A DNA stretch of 64,000 bases from Madurella fahalii (lineage: Eukaryota; Ascomycota; Sordariomycetes; Sordariales), in the NCBI GenBank assembly GCA_029876055.1, contig CM056874.1:558001-622000 (forward strand). Direction: 5' to 3'. The position numbers were made by a program, and so were the translations under genes. The notes under the pieces were generated by a model. The model made no database searches, had not been told where the DNA came from, and saw only the letters and a program-made list of their open reading frames with translations. How positions within the stretch are numbered: position 1 is the first letter of the stretch; the number at the start of each line of letters is the position of its first letter. This document shows positions 10,710-21,154 of the stretch, one piece after another.

Positions 10710-12104
10710 ACTGAAAGAGTGCGGGGGTAGAGAGGGGTAGTGTGAAGTTGATTGTAACGAGGTGAGTTCCAAATGTCAATTAGAATGGGAACCATGCAGT
10801 ATTTTATGGTAATTAGAAGCGATTGGCCAGCAACTACACCTTGGATGTAACCACACGATACCGCGGCAACTGCGCTCACCTATTAATACCTAGGCGCTGC
10901 AGTCATGATGCCACCAAAGCGGAACCAACAAACCACTCCGCTATGCCTATCCACTGTTACTACAGTACATTAGTGTCTATCATGGTTTGGGTGTGGCAGA
11001 TGCAGATCTCGCCAAATGCAGAAAAGCGCATCTGCACCAAGACACTAGAACGGCGCCATGAGGATCCGGGTCAACATGTCCTTCAAGAACACCCGGTAAG
11101 TGTAAGAGAGAAAATTGCCCAACAGCAGAACAGGAGACCGAGTGGGGAAAGAATACGTACTTTTGGTCTATTTGAGAGTCGGTTTCGCTGATACTGTACG
11201 GGCCCTATTGCCTGAGCTTGGTCGATATATCAAAGATATACTTAGTGTGTCCATTAAATAGCTCTCCTTGCCTTGGTTAAAAGGTGCCGATGGAGAGCCA
11301 CTTGGGCATGTCGTATCAAGCCGTCAAGCTGGCGTTCCGAATCACAGAGCTGACCATTCCACTATGAATAGATCCAAACCGTCAGACAATGAGAGATAAA
11401 ACCCTATAGGAGCTCCGCCTGTCAGTCCTTCCCGTCGCAATTGTTGCAATTTCATGTCGCTTGATTCGATTTCTCGTCCTTTCCTCATGTCAATTCTTGT
11501 GAATCTTTTCGCGGGTTTCGATTGAATCCATGGTTCGTTATAGTAGGTTGAGCATTCCCACACACGGTCAGGTACCTTTGTAGCACTTGTATTGCCCCCG
11601 GTCTAAGAAATGCTAAAGCTAGTAGCTACGTTCTGGCACTCTGGATCTCAAATGCGTGAGTTGTCTATAGTTACTTCCTTCCCATTTTTCTCTTTTCTTT
11701 CCTGCATTCTCGATGGAAATTTAGCTTAGGCGTTAGAAGTGTGAGAATAAGACAACAAGCACATTGAGACTGTTCCTTTGGTTTGATAGGACACTTTCAA
11801 ATGTCACCTGTAGGGTTCAGTCACCAGAACGGGCGTTGCGCTAGTAAAGTCCCGTTCTCTGTTAGATAACTTAGGCGCCCGGAAACTCTCTTCTCAACTG
11901 AATGATAGAGTTGACAGTTTAGCTTCATGTGGTGGGTGAATGGAGGCTTGAAGGACAGCTTGAGGAATCGTAGGGCAAACTGGCTGACGCTAGGTCAACG
12001 AACCCATCTACCGGATACCCAATATACTGGATATACCCCAACTTATACGAATGTTTTTACCTACCTACTTCAATTTACTATAATGCAATCAATTTCAAAC
12101 TAGT
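10710..12104. other. Intergenic, nothing recognised
   Basis: About 1.4 kb between the metabolic genes and the start of the repeat block. AT content rises towards the right. No domain-bearing frame, tRNA or intact repeat was recognised. Confidence 0.45.
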
Positions 12105-12296
12105 AGTCTCCTTCTGACTAGAGGGAGCTCTATCTACATATGTCGTTTTTGACCTTGTTTATGCTGCAGGTGCCCAATTTGCCGAGGCTGTTGCCTGCTA
12201 TATTTTGTCTACCTTGTCTATCTGGTATTTAGTTGTTTTTGCCCTCCCCTTGTTTTGATGGATACGTGGGTGTAGATGTGTGTTTGTGTACCATCC
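12105..12296 (+). repeat. Fragment of an LTR-like repeat (family E tail)
   Basis: This ~190-bp stretch shares its order of words with 29070-29256 and 37965-38144: CT-rich start, CTATCTACATAT, then CCCCTTGTTTTGAT and a terminal CCAT...TCA. It is degenerate and lacks a visible start, so it is best read as a broken LTR end. Confidence 0.5.
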
Positions 12297-12471
12297 CATC
12301 AAAAGCCCAAATTAAGAATATCCGGCTTGTTTTTTAGGAAGAGGGTTGAAATTACCGGAATACCAAGTTCGTTATAAGGTAGTCAGCCAAGTCGCTAAAT
12401 CTAAATCAAGGACGGTTGTATCAAAAATGGCCAAGACTAAGGGGGCGGGTCAGAAAGTAGTAGTAATTGTG

Positions 12472-12670
12472 TGTCGCACTGGAAACCGCAGTTGTGGAGC
12501 TCGGCTCTTACCGCCGAGCTCAGCAGCTCATTACGTGAGCTCGCCCAGACTATTTCCTTTATGTATTTAAGCCGGTTCTTCAGTCTCCTACTGCAGTAGA
12601 TAGATCTTCAGAGACTTCAACCTTTCCACGCACTTTCTACGCCCTCTACTGAGCTCCTGTACGTATAACA
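12472..12670 (+). repeat. Solo LTR, family D
   Basis: A 199-bp unit beginning TGTCGC and ending ATAACA, nearly identical in layout to 32358-32556 and related to 37733-37928. It contains a TATTTAAG promoter-like word and an AGCTC-rich upper part. No matching target duplication remains at its edges, so it may be an old solo LTR or recombinant. 12756-13001 next to it (TGTAAC...GTCACA) looks like a further LTR fragment. Confidence 0.55.
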
Positions 12671-13026
12671 GTTATAAGCCCGGCGCTCTAAGCCGTTCTG
12701 CATACAGCTAGAAATCGCGTTACAGGTCGCTTACTCAAACCAGAGGGTTTAATTCTGTAACAATCCCAGGAGTGTATTGCAACTATCTGGTGACGACTCT
12801 ATGAGTACACTGAACTTGAGGAAAGAAGGAAAGAACAGAAGATTCTAGAGACATGCGGGCCCTCTGATTAGGGCGAGTGCAGTAGTCCGAGCGCGCTATA
12901 GTCGCGTTCTGGGAATAGCTTCATTTAGGGGGTCCGGTAGTCCGTACTCTAGGGAGCGGGCCGAGGGTTGCCGAGGCCTGCACCAGGCTCAGCCCGTCAC
13001 AATACCTTGTTAAAAGGGTTAGGCGC

Positions 13027-13310
13027 TGTCAAAAGGGTCAGGCGCTAGTCCAAGGATCAGGATCACAGGATCTAGTGCAGGAGTCAAACCCATGTATTCT
13101 AGTCAGCTAAAGCAGGCTGGCAGCTAACTGCGCCACTGTACGGACGTCATCCTGTACGCGTATCTCGTCTATAAAAGGAGCAAACTCTCCAGCAAAGATA
13201 GACAGAAGAGAGGACAGGAACAGAAAAGGGACAATCAACACAATCAAGACAAGACACATAAAAACCTCAACTGTCATTTCCCAAGATTCAGAGGTGCCGT
13301 GTTTCCGACA
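13027..13310 (-). repeat. Solo LTR, family C (tRNA-like boxes)
   Basis: A 284-bp unit in reverse orientation, TGTCGGAAACACGG...CTTTTGACA. It has the same length as the copy at 17071-17354. The last 19 bp appear duplicated with changes just outside its end. It interrupts or abuts the 3' end of the pogo-like transposase. Inside is a pol III A-box-like word TGGCGCAGTTAGC and a B-box-like word GGGTTTGACTCC about 50 bp later. Confidence 0.7.
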
Positions 13311-13339
13311 GACCCCCTTGTACCACCGCCACTTTGTCA

Positions 13340-14959
13340 TATTTCCTGAGCTAACTGCTCACCCACAGCCTTCTAATCCAGTAAATCCTGTGCCTCTTGT
13401 ACAGTAAGTGACTCTCCAAGCCGTACACGCGTTTTTTTGGCCCTCCATCACTTACTAAGCTCCTCATTGGCCTTTCGTAATGCAGAGATCTCTGTACGGA
13501 GAAGAGCCACCTCGTGCATCACAGCCATAGTTCCTTTGGCTAATCGATCCACAGCCGTCAGTATTGAGGTTGGAGAGCTACTCTGATGGCTAGAAATTCG
13601 ATTTTTAATAAACGCTGACTGTGAGGTGGCCTCTCCAGGGTTGTATGGCGTTTGGGAGACCCAAGGTAGTGGTGTAGTTAAGCTTGAGGTTGGGGGTGTT
13701 AGGGTCCGAATACGTATATCCAGCTTAGATATTACCTTTTCTGGATCATACGGCATAAGACCAGCGCTGGCAAAACCCTCCTGGATGTTTTTTTCTGTGA
13801 TTGAAGCAAAAACGCCTCTTTAAACGCACAGAGAAATTCCACCTTGCTGATATGTGTGATGTTCATCCGTATCAACTACTCAATTTCGCAGCTATACGCC
13901 TTCTTCAACGGCCTAAAACAATCTACATCTAATGGCTGAAGTAGGTGTGAAGAGTGCGGAGGTATACAGAGTATAATAATGTTGTGCTCTTGGCAGTAGT
14001 TCTCGAATTCTTCGGAGTGGTGGCTATCGTGGCCGTCAAGGATCAGCAGCCGATATTTGCCTTTCATACGAGATGCTATATGCAAATTAAAGTGCCGAAT
14101 CCAATCTATGTCTTTTTCATTGGTAGTCCAACCATTGTCAGTTGTTGCAATACGCTAGGTAGCCGGAAGGTTGTACTCTTGATACTAATTGGCAAGGTGA
14201 TATTGCCTAGCTAAGATGATGAATGGTGAGATGGCCCAACCTAAGACATTAACTCCTTGGATAATTGTAGTCCGCTCTCGATTGCTAGGCTAGGCTTGTT
14301 TAGCCCTGCCACAGCCATCTGAGGTAGTTACTACTATAGTGGAGGTAATAATGCCCATCATAAAGCCAGTCTCGTCGAAATTATACGTATCTTCATCAAG
14401 GATACCGTACTTGGCCTTAGTGTTATATATAAGGGCAAACCACTCGCGAATAATCTTTGGATCTTTGCATTTGGCCCTCTAGTAGTCGTATTTACACGAT
14501 AAACGCGTTTGGAGCTCTGGTTGACGTTTGACAAAGTTGTGAGCCCAGAGTTTTCCGACAGGGGGCGCGTCGCATTCGCGTAGTAGTCGGTTGGCCATAT
14601 CTTCTGTTAGATAAAACGCAGGTTTAGCATTCTACGACCAACAATCGTGGAGCTCCTCACCTTTTGGGTGTTTGGTATGGTTGGTAGTTTGCGACATCTT
14701 CAACGTAACAAAGCCGAGGGTTGAATGCACGTGTATATAGCTCGGTTATGTACTGAACAATCGTATTCTCTTCCAAATCGGTCAGTTTACATGAGTTGGC
14801 TGGAATATCGCGTCGTGCAGGCTGGCCGGCGCGTTGGTCACGGAGGGTATTATAAGGAATAGAATAGATCTGTGCTGCAGTAGAAAGACGAAGTTTTAGG
14901 TTTTTTCTAAGAGCGTCAAGGGCTAGGATTTCCCGTGCTTCATTCGAAGGCGATGTCAT
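13340..14959 (-). pseudogene. Degenerate pogo/Fot1-type transposase
   Basis: Remnant of a Tc1/mariner-superfamily transposase of the fungal pogo (Fot1-like) group, which cuts and pastes DNA at TA sites. In order on the minus strand are an N-terminal helix-turn-helix (ILALDALRKNLK...IPYNTLRDQ, 14959-14750), a CENP-B/Tc5-like DNA-binding part (VGKLWAHNFVKRQPEL, about 14510), and the DDE domain. The DDE domain has NFDETGF (first Asp, about 14360), LLILDGHDSHH (second Asp, about 14030) and LLQPLDVDCF (third Asp, about 13920). A C-terminal coiled coil lies at 13756-13448. Several TAG stops and frame shifts break it, many consistent with RIP. The extreme C-terminus ends near a family C LTR. The TIR at the right end is represented by tandem 16-bp repeats at 15017-15049. 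Confidence 0.85.
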
Positions 14960-15016
14960 AGTTTGTGGTGGAGGAAAACGTTGTGGAAGGTAGAGAGGAT
15001 GGGGTGGTGGAAAAAA

Positions 15017-15049
15017 TTACGGCTCGCTTATATTTACGGCTCGCTTATA
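15017..15049. repeat. Tandem 16-bp terminal repeats of the pogo-like element
   Basis: TTACGGCTCGCTTATA occurs at 15017-15032 and 15034-15049, just outside the transposase start. This position suits subterminal or terminal repeats bound by the transposase. The matching opposite end was not found. Confidence 0.5.
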
Positions 15050-15586
15050 AAATACGTTAAGCAAAATAAAGTATATACACTTAAAAATAACTTATAGCAG
15101 CTTATACTTCCTACTAGCCGAGTAGCAGAGATAGCAAATACCGTTATCTACTTTATTGTAGCATACCTCAGAGGAGTAGCTAGATAAGGCCGAGAGTATA
15201 TAGCTAAGGTAAGTCTCGCTATAGCACTCACTATATATATTGTCAGTGCTAAAAACTGCTATTAGTCTTATTCTAAAGCTTGAGAGAATATGAGAATAAC
15301 TTATTTAGATATGAGAGAGTCGATATCGTCCTTTCAAACCTTATTCTTAGGGGTCTAGAGTAGCAGTAGTAGTAATAGAGACTTATACTTTTAAGTACAA
15401 GTAGTATATATCTTTACGAAGGCAGTGGTAAAGGTGGAACTCTTCTTGAGAGGTATAGTAATAGTATTATTGTTATTATTTAAGAGCATTGCAATCGTAA
15501 GTTCAGAAGCTCTTGATTTATAATAGAGTATAGGGCAATGCTAATCGTATAGAAGATTTATAACGCTAAACCCTGTAATTGATCTA

Positions 15587-16167
15587 TGTGAGAACTGGCT
15601 AGGTAGGGTCAGCGTAGGCACAGGACAGAAGCCCCGAAGCCGTAGCGCCGATGGGGTCACAAAAAGCAACAATAACACTAGGCTAGAAGGACGTGGATAT
15701 CGCGTCAAAGGAGCATCAAAGAAGTATATAAGCAAGGATGATAACAGGGCAGCAAGCAGGGTAAGTGAGCTGTCAGGTGCAGGAGGGTGTCAGGTGCAGG
15801 CGGGGCACTGCCAGGGTCAGGGGCCTATAAATTACCGGCTTCGCCGGAAGTTTTGGAACGTTCAGAGTTCAACACTGTCACCTACCACCTCCTTAGAAGC
15901 GATAGCTGCGCAGACGCCGCTCCTTCAATGCGAATCATCCTTTCACTCTCCTTTTCTCACAGCAATCCCAATTTTCGATCTGACATGAGCCCAGACACTG
16001 TTGTTGTAGAGTATAAAGAGGGGGGTAGAAGACAGGACTTAGGAAAAAGACAGAGTTCAATAAGACTACTGTCCTACCCCTAATGAGCACTCTACTCCTA
16101 CATTACACGTACACTGCTCATACCCAGACACTCTGGTTCTACTACCCTTAAGTCCTTGACCCTCATA
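15587..16167 (+). repeat. Chromovirus B 5' LTR with a nested solo LTR
   Basis: Starts TGTGAGAA and ends CCTCATA (from CCTCACA by a likely RIP change). Without the 215-bp insert and its 5-bp duplication it is 361 bp, the same as the 3' LTR. TATAAA at 16012 lies about 40 bp upstream of AGAGTTCAA (16052-16060), which is complementary to the sequence 2 nt beyond the LTR (16070-16078). Confidence 0.88.
15771..15985 (+). mobile_element. Solo LTR, family F, nested in the B 5' LTR
   Basis: A 215-bp unit TGTCAGG...CTGACA flanked by tgagc at 15766-15770 and 15986-15990. It contains TATAAAT at 15826 and AGAGTTCAAC at 15864-15873. It is GC-richer than its surroundings. No internal region remains. Confidence 0.85.
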
Positions 16168-17065
16168 CGTTGAACTCTTTGCCTTCCGGGTGACTAAACC
16201 GTTCGGAGCGAATATAGCACTAAGGTATCAGTACACTACTCTCAATCAGCTTGCAAGCGAAACAGAAGGCTCGCTCACATCGAATAGTCAGCCTTCTAGT
16301 ATCATATAACTTCCTGATATTCCTGAGGTTTCGGATGCTCAGGTCTTGAATTCTCTCAGTATAACCCAAGGGCGTCTATCTATAGATAAGCCGCTTATTA
16401 ACCGCTCTCTTATAACGTAGACAGATACGCTCCTGTCTAAGCAATAACAGCAACTACTTAATAAAGAATGACAGCTCGACAAACAGATTACTATCGTATG
16501 CCGGGAGACTATACTATACTATAAGAGAGCTGAGTTTAAGCTACTCCTCTATTAGAATCAACGTATACTAAAACCAGTATCTCTAGCTAATCCTATATTA
16601 TATCCTTCCCGGGAAGCCTTTTTGACCTCTCCTGAGCCCACTCCTACGACCCCTATAAACGTAGTATCTCAGTAACTTAGAACGGTCGTATAAAGGGGAA
16701 TAATATAGAAGATCCCAACTCTCACCTATCCTATATACAATAGGTCTAATGCAACCACTCTTCGTAATTTTCTTTTCAACTGTAAAGTGAACTTCTGCTT
16801 TCTCAACAACATTCTAAGCAGCGACTACGTTATATATATAGTAAGCTACCTATATAGGACCCCTAAGAACACTTAGATCAAGTATATTACTGAGTAGAAA
16901 AACAACCCTTCCTTCAACCCTACCCTAGTGATATAGGAGGAATTCGTCGAGTTTCTTCGTAGTTAGCTCTTAGATCTGGAGACGCATACCCTCTCTACAG
17001 CTATATAACTTAATAACCTATATCAGTATAACGACGAGATAGTAATAGAATTTATAGATCGATAT
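16168..17065 (+). pseudogene. Chromovirus B leader and gag remnant
   Basis: After the primer-site region, a stop-ridden frame reads as a Gag-like protein, with a stretch near 16750-16800 (LRNFLFNCKVNFCFL) typical of the capsid start in Ty3 elements. Stops are almost all TAG or TAA, as RIP makes from CAG, CAA and TGG. No zinc knuckle was found. Ends at the family C insertion. Confidence 0.6.
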
Positions 17066-17070
17066 ATAAC

Positions 17071-17354
17071 TGTCAGAAACACGGCACCTCTAAATCTTGG
17101 GAAATGACAGTTTAGGGTTTTTATGTGTCTTATGTTGATTGTGTTGATTGTCCCTATTGTATTCATCTCGTCTGTCCCATCTATCTTTGCTAGAGAGTTT
17201 GCTCCTTTTATAGACGAGATACGCGTACAGGATGACGTCTATATAGTGGCGCAGTTAGCTGCCAGCTTGCTTTAGCTGACTAGAATGCATGGGTTGACTC
17301 CTGCACTAGATCCTGTGATCCTGATCTTTGGACTAGCGCCTGACCCTTTTGACA
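17071..17354 (+). mobile_element. Solo LTR, family C, with ataac duplication
   Basis: 284 bp, TGTCAGAAACACGG...CCTTTTGACA, flanked by ataac at 17066-17070 and 17355-17359. Carries TGGCGCAGTTAGC and a later GGGTTGACTCC, resembling the A and B boxes of a tRNA gene. It sits inside gag-like sequence of element B. Confidence 0.88.
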
Positions 17355-17487
17355 ATAACTATTACTACTGACCTTCTCTACTAGATAGAGGAGAGTCAGT
17401 AGGTAGTTGGCCTCCTTCTAAAGTTCTATAGGGAGATTCGTCTAGCAGTTACCTACTAAACCACTTTACCTACTACTTACTAGCAGC

Positions 17488-17735
17488 TGTCGGAAACACG
17501 GCACCTCTGAATCTTGAGAAATGACAGTTGAGGATTTTGTATCTTGTCTTGATTAATTGTCTTGATTCTCTCTCACTCTCATTTCCCTTAGAGAGCTTAC
17601 TCCTTTATAGACAAGATACACGTACAGGATGACGTCTGTACAGTGGCACAGTTAGCTACCAGCTTGCTTTAGCTGACTAGAGTACATGGGTTTGGCTCCT
17701 ACACTAGATCCTGTGATCCTGATCTTTTTGAAATA
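17488..17735 (+). repeat. Truncated family C LTR at a deletion junction
   Basis: Begins TGTCGGAAACACGG and follows the family C consensus to GATCCTGATCTTT, then stops. The next bases already read as the end of the B reverse transcriptase. The LTR's last ~25 bp and most of protease and reverse transcriptase appear to have been lost in one deletion. Confidence 0.7.
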
Positions 17736-18370
17736 TAGTAGCCGCTCCTTTATAGCGTATACGATATCCAAGTCTTTCTAGGATTTATAGGATTCTACTG
17801 TCACTTTATTAGAAACTATTCGAAGATTTGTACCCTTTTGACAGACCTCCTACGTAGCAACTAAAAGTGCCTATTCGTACTTACGAAGGAGGTAACCGAG
17901 GTATTCGAGCTATTTAGAAGCAAATTCAGTGAGGCCTCTATTCTTAGGTACTTCGATCCCTCTTTGCTTATCCGTATAGAGATAGATGCCTCGAAGTGCG
18001 CGATCGGAGTAGTGTTCTCGTAGCTCTATAAGGATCGTTGGTACCCTGTTGCTTTCAGATCGAGGAAGCTTATACCTAAAGAAATGTATTACGATACCGG
18101 AGATAGGGAGCTGCTTATATTCGTCGATACATTCCGAACTTAGTCCTAGTATCTCCTTTATACTCAGGTCCTAGTTATAGTTCTAATAGACTACCTTAAC
18201 CTGGAGTACTGGAGGACTAAGAAGAGACTAAGCCTGTAGTAACTGCATTGGAGCGACGATTTAACTGTATTTGATTTCGTTATTAAGTATTGCCCTAGTA
18301 CTTAGAATCCTGCTAACAGACTTTCGTGTAGGCCAGACTATATAGAAGAAGAGGCGGGCGAAGATGTTGA
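17736..18370 (+). pseudogene. Chromovirus B reverse transcriptase end and RNase H
   Basis: Reads as the conserved 'VYDIQVFLGFIGFYCHF' thumb motif, then RNase H: IRIEIDASKCAIGVVFS, PVAFRSRKLIPKE, YYDTGDRELL, YLNLEYWRTKKRLS and a final NPANRLSCRPDY. These are the standard Ty3 blocks in order. A few TAG stops break the frame. The catalytic core of the polymerase is not present. Confidence 0.82.
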
Positions 18371-18411
18371 GAACTTGCTGTATTGGGGATAATACAATAC
18401 CTAGGTCAAGG

Positions 18412-18600
18412 GTATGGTACCCGGGACAGGGCCGCAACGTCTGGAACAGAGCTTCGGCATCTGGAACAGAACTCCGGCACCCGGAATAAGGCCACAACGC
18501 CCAGAACAAGGCCACAACGCCCAGAACAGGGCTCTGGCACTCGGGATAGGGCATTGGCATCCGAAATAGGGCACTGGCACCTAGAACAGGGTCTAGCATC
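18412..18600 (+). repeat. Degenerate ~20-bp minisatellite
   Basis: About nine tandem units of the type GGAACAGGGCTCTGGCACTC with 3-6 changes per unit. GC-rich in an AT-rich setting. It lies between RNase H and integrase of element B. The period is not a multiple of three, so it is unlikely to encode a regular peptide repeat. Confidence 0.75.
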
Positions 18601-19935
18601 TCTAAACGCACTATAATCTCACCTATGGAGCGAAGGAATCTCGTATTCAAGGAGATCTTCAAAATTAGCTCCACAGTAAGCAGGTGATCTACAATAAACC
18701 CCCTTTCCAATTATCCCGAAGGTCAAAACGGCCGACAAGATCAAATCTATAATAACTACGGCTTTCTCTCACTTAGATAGAATTAACAATCAAGCACTTT
18801 GAAGTCTTTTCTTCACCTTCCTTCTTTTCCATCATCCACTGTGTGCCTTACCTAATCAACATGCTGCTTTAACTCCTATAGAACAGGATTAAGTGTAGGT
18901 AATAAGAGAACTCTAGCTCCTACCTCATTATCGCTATAGCTCGAAGATTGCTCTGACCATCTATTACAGTTACGCTACTGTTATATATAAGGATAGTAGA
19001 AGATAAAGAAGTTATTAAGTAAGAAAGAGAAGAGTTTAAGAGATTGCTGCTAAGCGAAGGAGGCTAGAACGACGTTATTGTTTAAGAGGTCTGGAACTAT
19101 AGCGAAAAGTATAGCCATAGCTCTATAGATAAAGACAAAGGTACTGTATCTGAGAAACAGATATATATTGCTAATGCTAGCCTCCTTGAAGGACCAGATA
19201 GTATATTCGGTATCTAGGACCTCTACTATTATATAGGGAATGACTTTTATAATAAGGCTGTGTCTAATTACTATATACCTATTATAGCTGCCTCTAGTAC
19301 TAAAAATGGAGATTATAGGACTTAGGTAAAAGGAGGGTAGCTCTCTTTAGAAGAATTATTACTTAAGGAGTAATAGAAAGATCAATAGCTTTAGTCAGAT
19401 GTTTATAGGAAGTGTATAGTAGTAGTAAAGGCTCTTGGAGTAAAAGAGAGGATAGACTTATCTGTTATCAAAGTAGAGTATATATTCCCCTATTCTTTAG
19501 ATACAAACCGATTAAGAGCTATTATAATGTACCGATTATAGGCTATAGAGACTTTAGGAAGATATAGGAGTGCCTAGAATGTAATTACTTTTAGCTATCT
19601 ATAAGAGAGGATATAATAGTATATATTAACAGCAACTATATAACCTGCTAATATATGAAGCTATATATACACCGCTCTTATAGCTTATTCGTAGCGCTAC
19701 TAGTACCCAATGAACTATAGTAGATAATTATAATGGACTTTATTATAGACCTACTAACCTTGATCGACCCTCAAATAGATAAAGTATATAATACTACTCT
19801 AGTTATAGTAGATAAGTTTATGAAGTATATCTTCTATATTATAACAATTGCGATGCTTATAGCAAGTACCTTTATAGAGCTGTTCTTTGACTACTTCTAT
19901 CGATCCTTCAGACTTCCTTAGTCTATTGTATCCGA
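18601..19935 (+). pseudogene. Chromovirus B integrase, N-terminal part
   Basis: Highly mutated sequence that becomes readable from about 19650 as an integrase core: MDFIIDLLTLIDPQ, then TTLVIVDKFMKYIFYI and RSFRLP*SIVSDR, equal to the usual 'DFITDLP...VVVDRFTKMAHFIP...LPKSIVSDRG'. The frame breaks exactly at the taggg duplication of element A and resumes at 27913. Confidence 0.75.
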
Positions 19936-19940
19936 TAGGG

Positions 19941-20191
19941 TGTAACGAGAGTCTCTAGACGAAGGTCAGGAGGACCTGCCGAATGATGCTGGATGATGTC
20001 ACGATATAGGATAGATAAGAACCCCGTGAGGGAACTCTCTTATGCGGGGTACTTCTGATCTGGAAGGATCAGTCTCTGTGTAATTGATAGGAGGCTGTTT
20101 ACCAAGATATCGCCCGCTGGTCCAGGTCTTTTCGGTATCAAGACATTGTGGTCCATCTCCCTTAATATGTTCCTAGAATAACCCTTTTACA
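19941..20191 (+). repeat. Chromovirus A 5' LTR
   Basis: TGTAACGAGA...CTTTTACA. Contains CTGATC/GGATCAG as a small hairpin; its right arm GAAGGATCAG (20063-20072) is complementary to the sequence 3 nt after the LTR. Further copies are the 3' LTR and a solo LTR at 31457-31714. Confidence 0.92.
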
Positions 20192-20194
20192 ATT

Positions 20195-20204
20195 CTGATC
20201 CTTC
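20195..20204 (+). promoter_or_regulatory. Putative self-complementary primer-binding site of A
   Basis: CTGATCCTTC starts 3 nt after the LTR and is the exact reverse complement of GAAGGATCAG inside the LTR (20063-20072). This is the layout known from Tf1, where the 5' end of the transcript primes reverse transcription. It is not an obvious complement of a tRNA 3' end. Confidence 0.6.
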
Positions 20205-20747
20205 TCTTCTACCGTTGGCCGAGATGGCACCTACGATGAGTACCTCCCGTGAGCTGGGAGCAGAGTCAAGTCCAGGGGAAAACACCCCCTAATCACCTAT
20301 AAATCCTGTGTACCTTCATCGGTCGGAATCACTAGGATTTCGACCTCGTATATCTTCGCATACCCTTTCGGACTCCCGGGTTCCGCGTCAAGCTCCTTAC
20401 TATGATAACCTGTTGGAATTAACCCGTTTTCGGATATAGCAACTGGAAGCGCTGAAATAACTGCGAGAATAAGAAGAGGGTTTGCTTCGGAAGCTAGGTA
20501 TCTTACTAGGTGAATCCTTACCGAAATGTAGGTGATATCGTTCTCCTTTAGTAGGTTCTAGTGACTATAATAAGGACCGAAAGGCGATTAAGGTAAAGTA
20601 TCTGATTCAGTTCCCTGACAATACTACCTATTGACGCTGTTTGGAATGGCTCTAAGATCTATAGCAAGCATTTATAGGAGACCCGAAACAGTTTAAAACG
20701 GGCATGTTGTCACGGGACCGGCTGAGGGCGCAGCCCCGGGTACGTGA

Positions 20748-20753
20748 TATAAG
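20748..20753 (+). promoter_or_regulatory. TATA-like box in the TRIM LTR
   Basis: TATAAG lies 33 bp upstream of AGTGATTGAAC (20781). A pol II start at A20781 would make this 11-mer the 5' end of the TRIM RNA. Confidence 0.5.
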
Positions 20754-20770
20754 CAAGTGGTGCGCAGCGT

Positions 20771-20791
20771 TCAATCACGGAGTGATTGAAC
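20771..20791 (+). repeat. Hairpin in the TRIM LTR
   Basis: TTCAATCAC-GGA-GTGATTGAA is a perfect inverted repeat with a 3-nt loop; in the left LTR a further G/C pair (20770/20791) extends it. The same arm sequence is repeated in the primer-site region. Confidence 0.85.
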
Positions 20792-20846
20792 TGGCGGATC
20801 TTTTGGTTCATTGGCAGAGTGGTTTACTGCGCGCCCTCTTACAATT

Positions 20847-20857
20847 GTTCAATCACT
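20847..20857 (+). promoter_or_regulatory. Putative self-complementary primer-binding site of the TRIM
   Basis: GTTCAATCACT begins 3 nt (ATT) after the LTR and is the exact reverse complement of AGTGATTGAAC at 20781-20791. Both the ATT spacer and the layout match chromovirus A. Confidence 0.65.
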
Positions 20858-21141
20858 TCGTGGGTGCACTGGAGGTCCTGCGTTCAATTCGGCCAGGTGC
20901 CGCATGTCGGCGGGCGAGATGCCCTTGAGAGTGGCGATTGACGTCAGGGTTCCCCTCCTTCGTTGGCGCTCACAGTGACGTATGACATGGTGGCGGCGCG
21001 CTTCGCCCAAGGCCCTGCGGGGTGTGCGTGGTTTGGGTTCCCACCCACGGCGAGTCATACGGATCATTGGGGGTCTGACACTTGCCTGCTATCCTTAGTG
21101 GTCGGAAGCCGCCGCGAAGGAGCTCGAGGGCGAGCTCTTCC

Positions 21142-21154
21142 AGAGGGGAGGATA
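21142..21154 (+). promoter_or_regulatory. TRIM polypurine tract, identical to that of A
   Basis: AGAGGGGAGGATA, ending 2 nt before the right TRIM LTR. The same 13 nt occur at 27641-27653, 3 nt before the 3' LTR of chromovirus A. Such tracts prime plus-strand DNA synthesis. Confidence 0.85.

Noticed and set aside
17071..17735. Two family C copies as a pair of LTRs of one small element
   Set aside because: The first copy has its own ataac duplication and the second is truncated, so they are separate events.
20800..20895. tRNA-like A box (TGGCAGAGTGG) and B box-like word (GCGTTCAATTC) across the TRIM LTR end
   Set aside because: The boxes are too far apart for a normal tRNA and one lies outside the LTR; the self-priming layout explains the region better.
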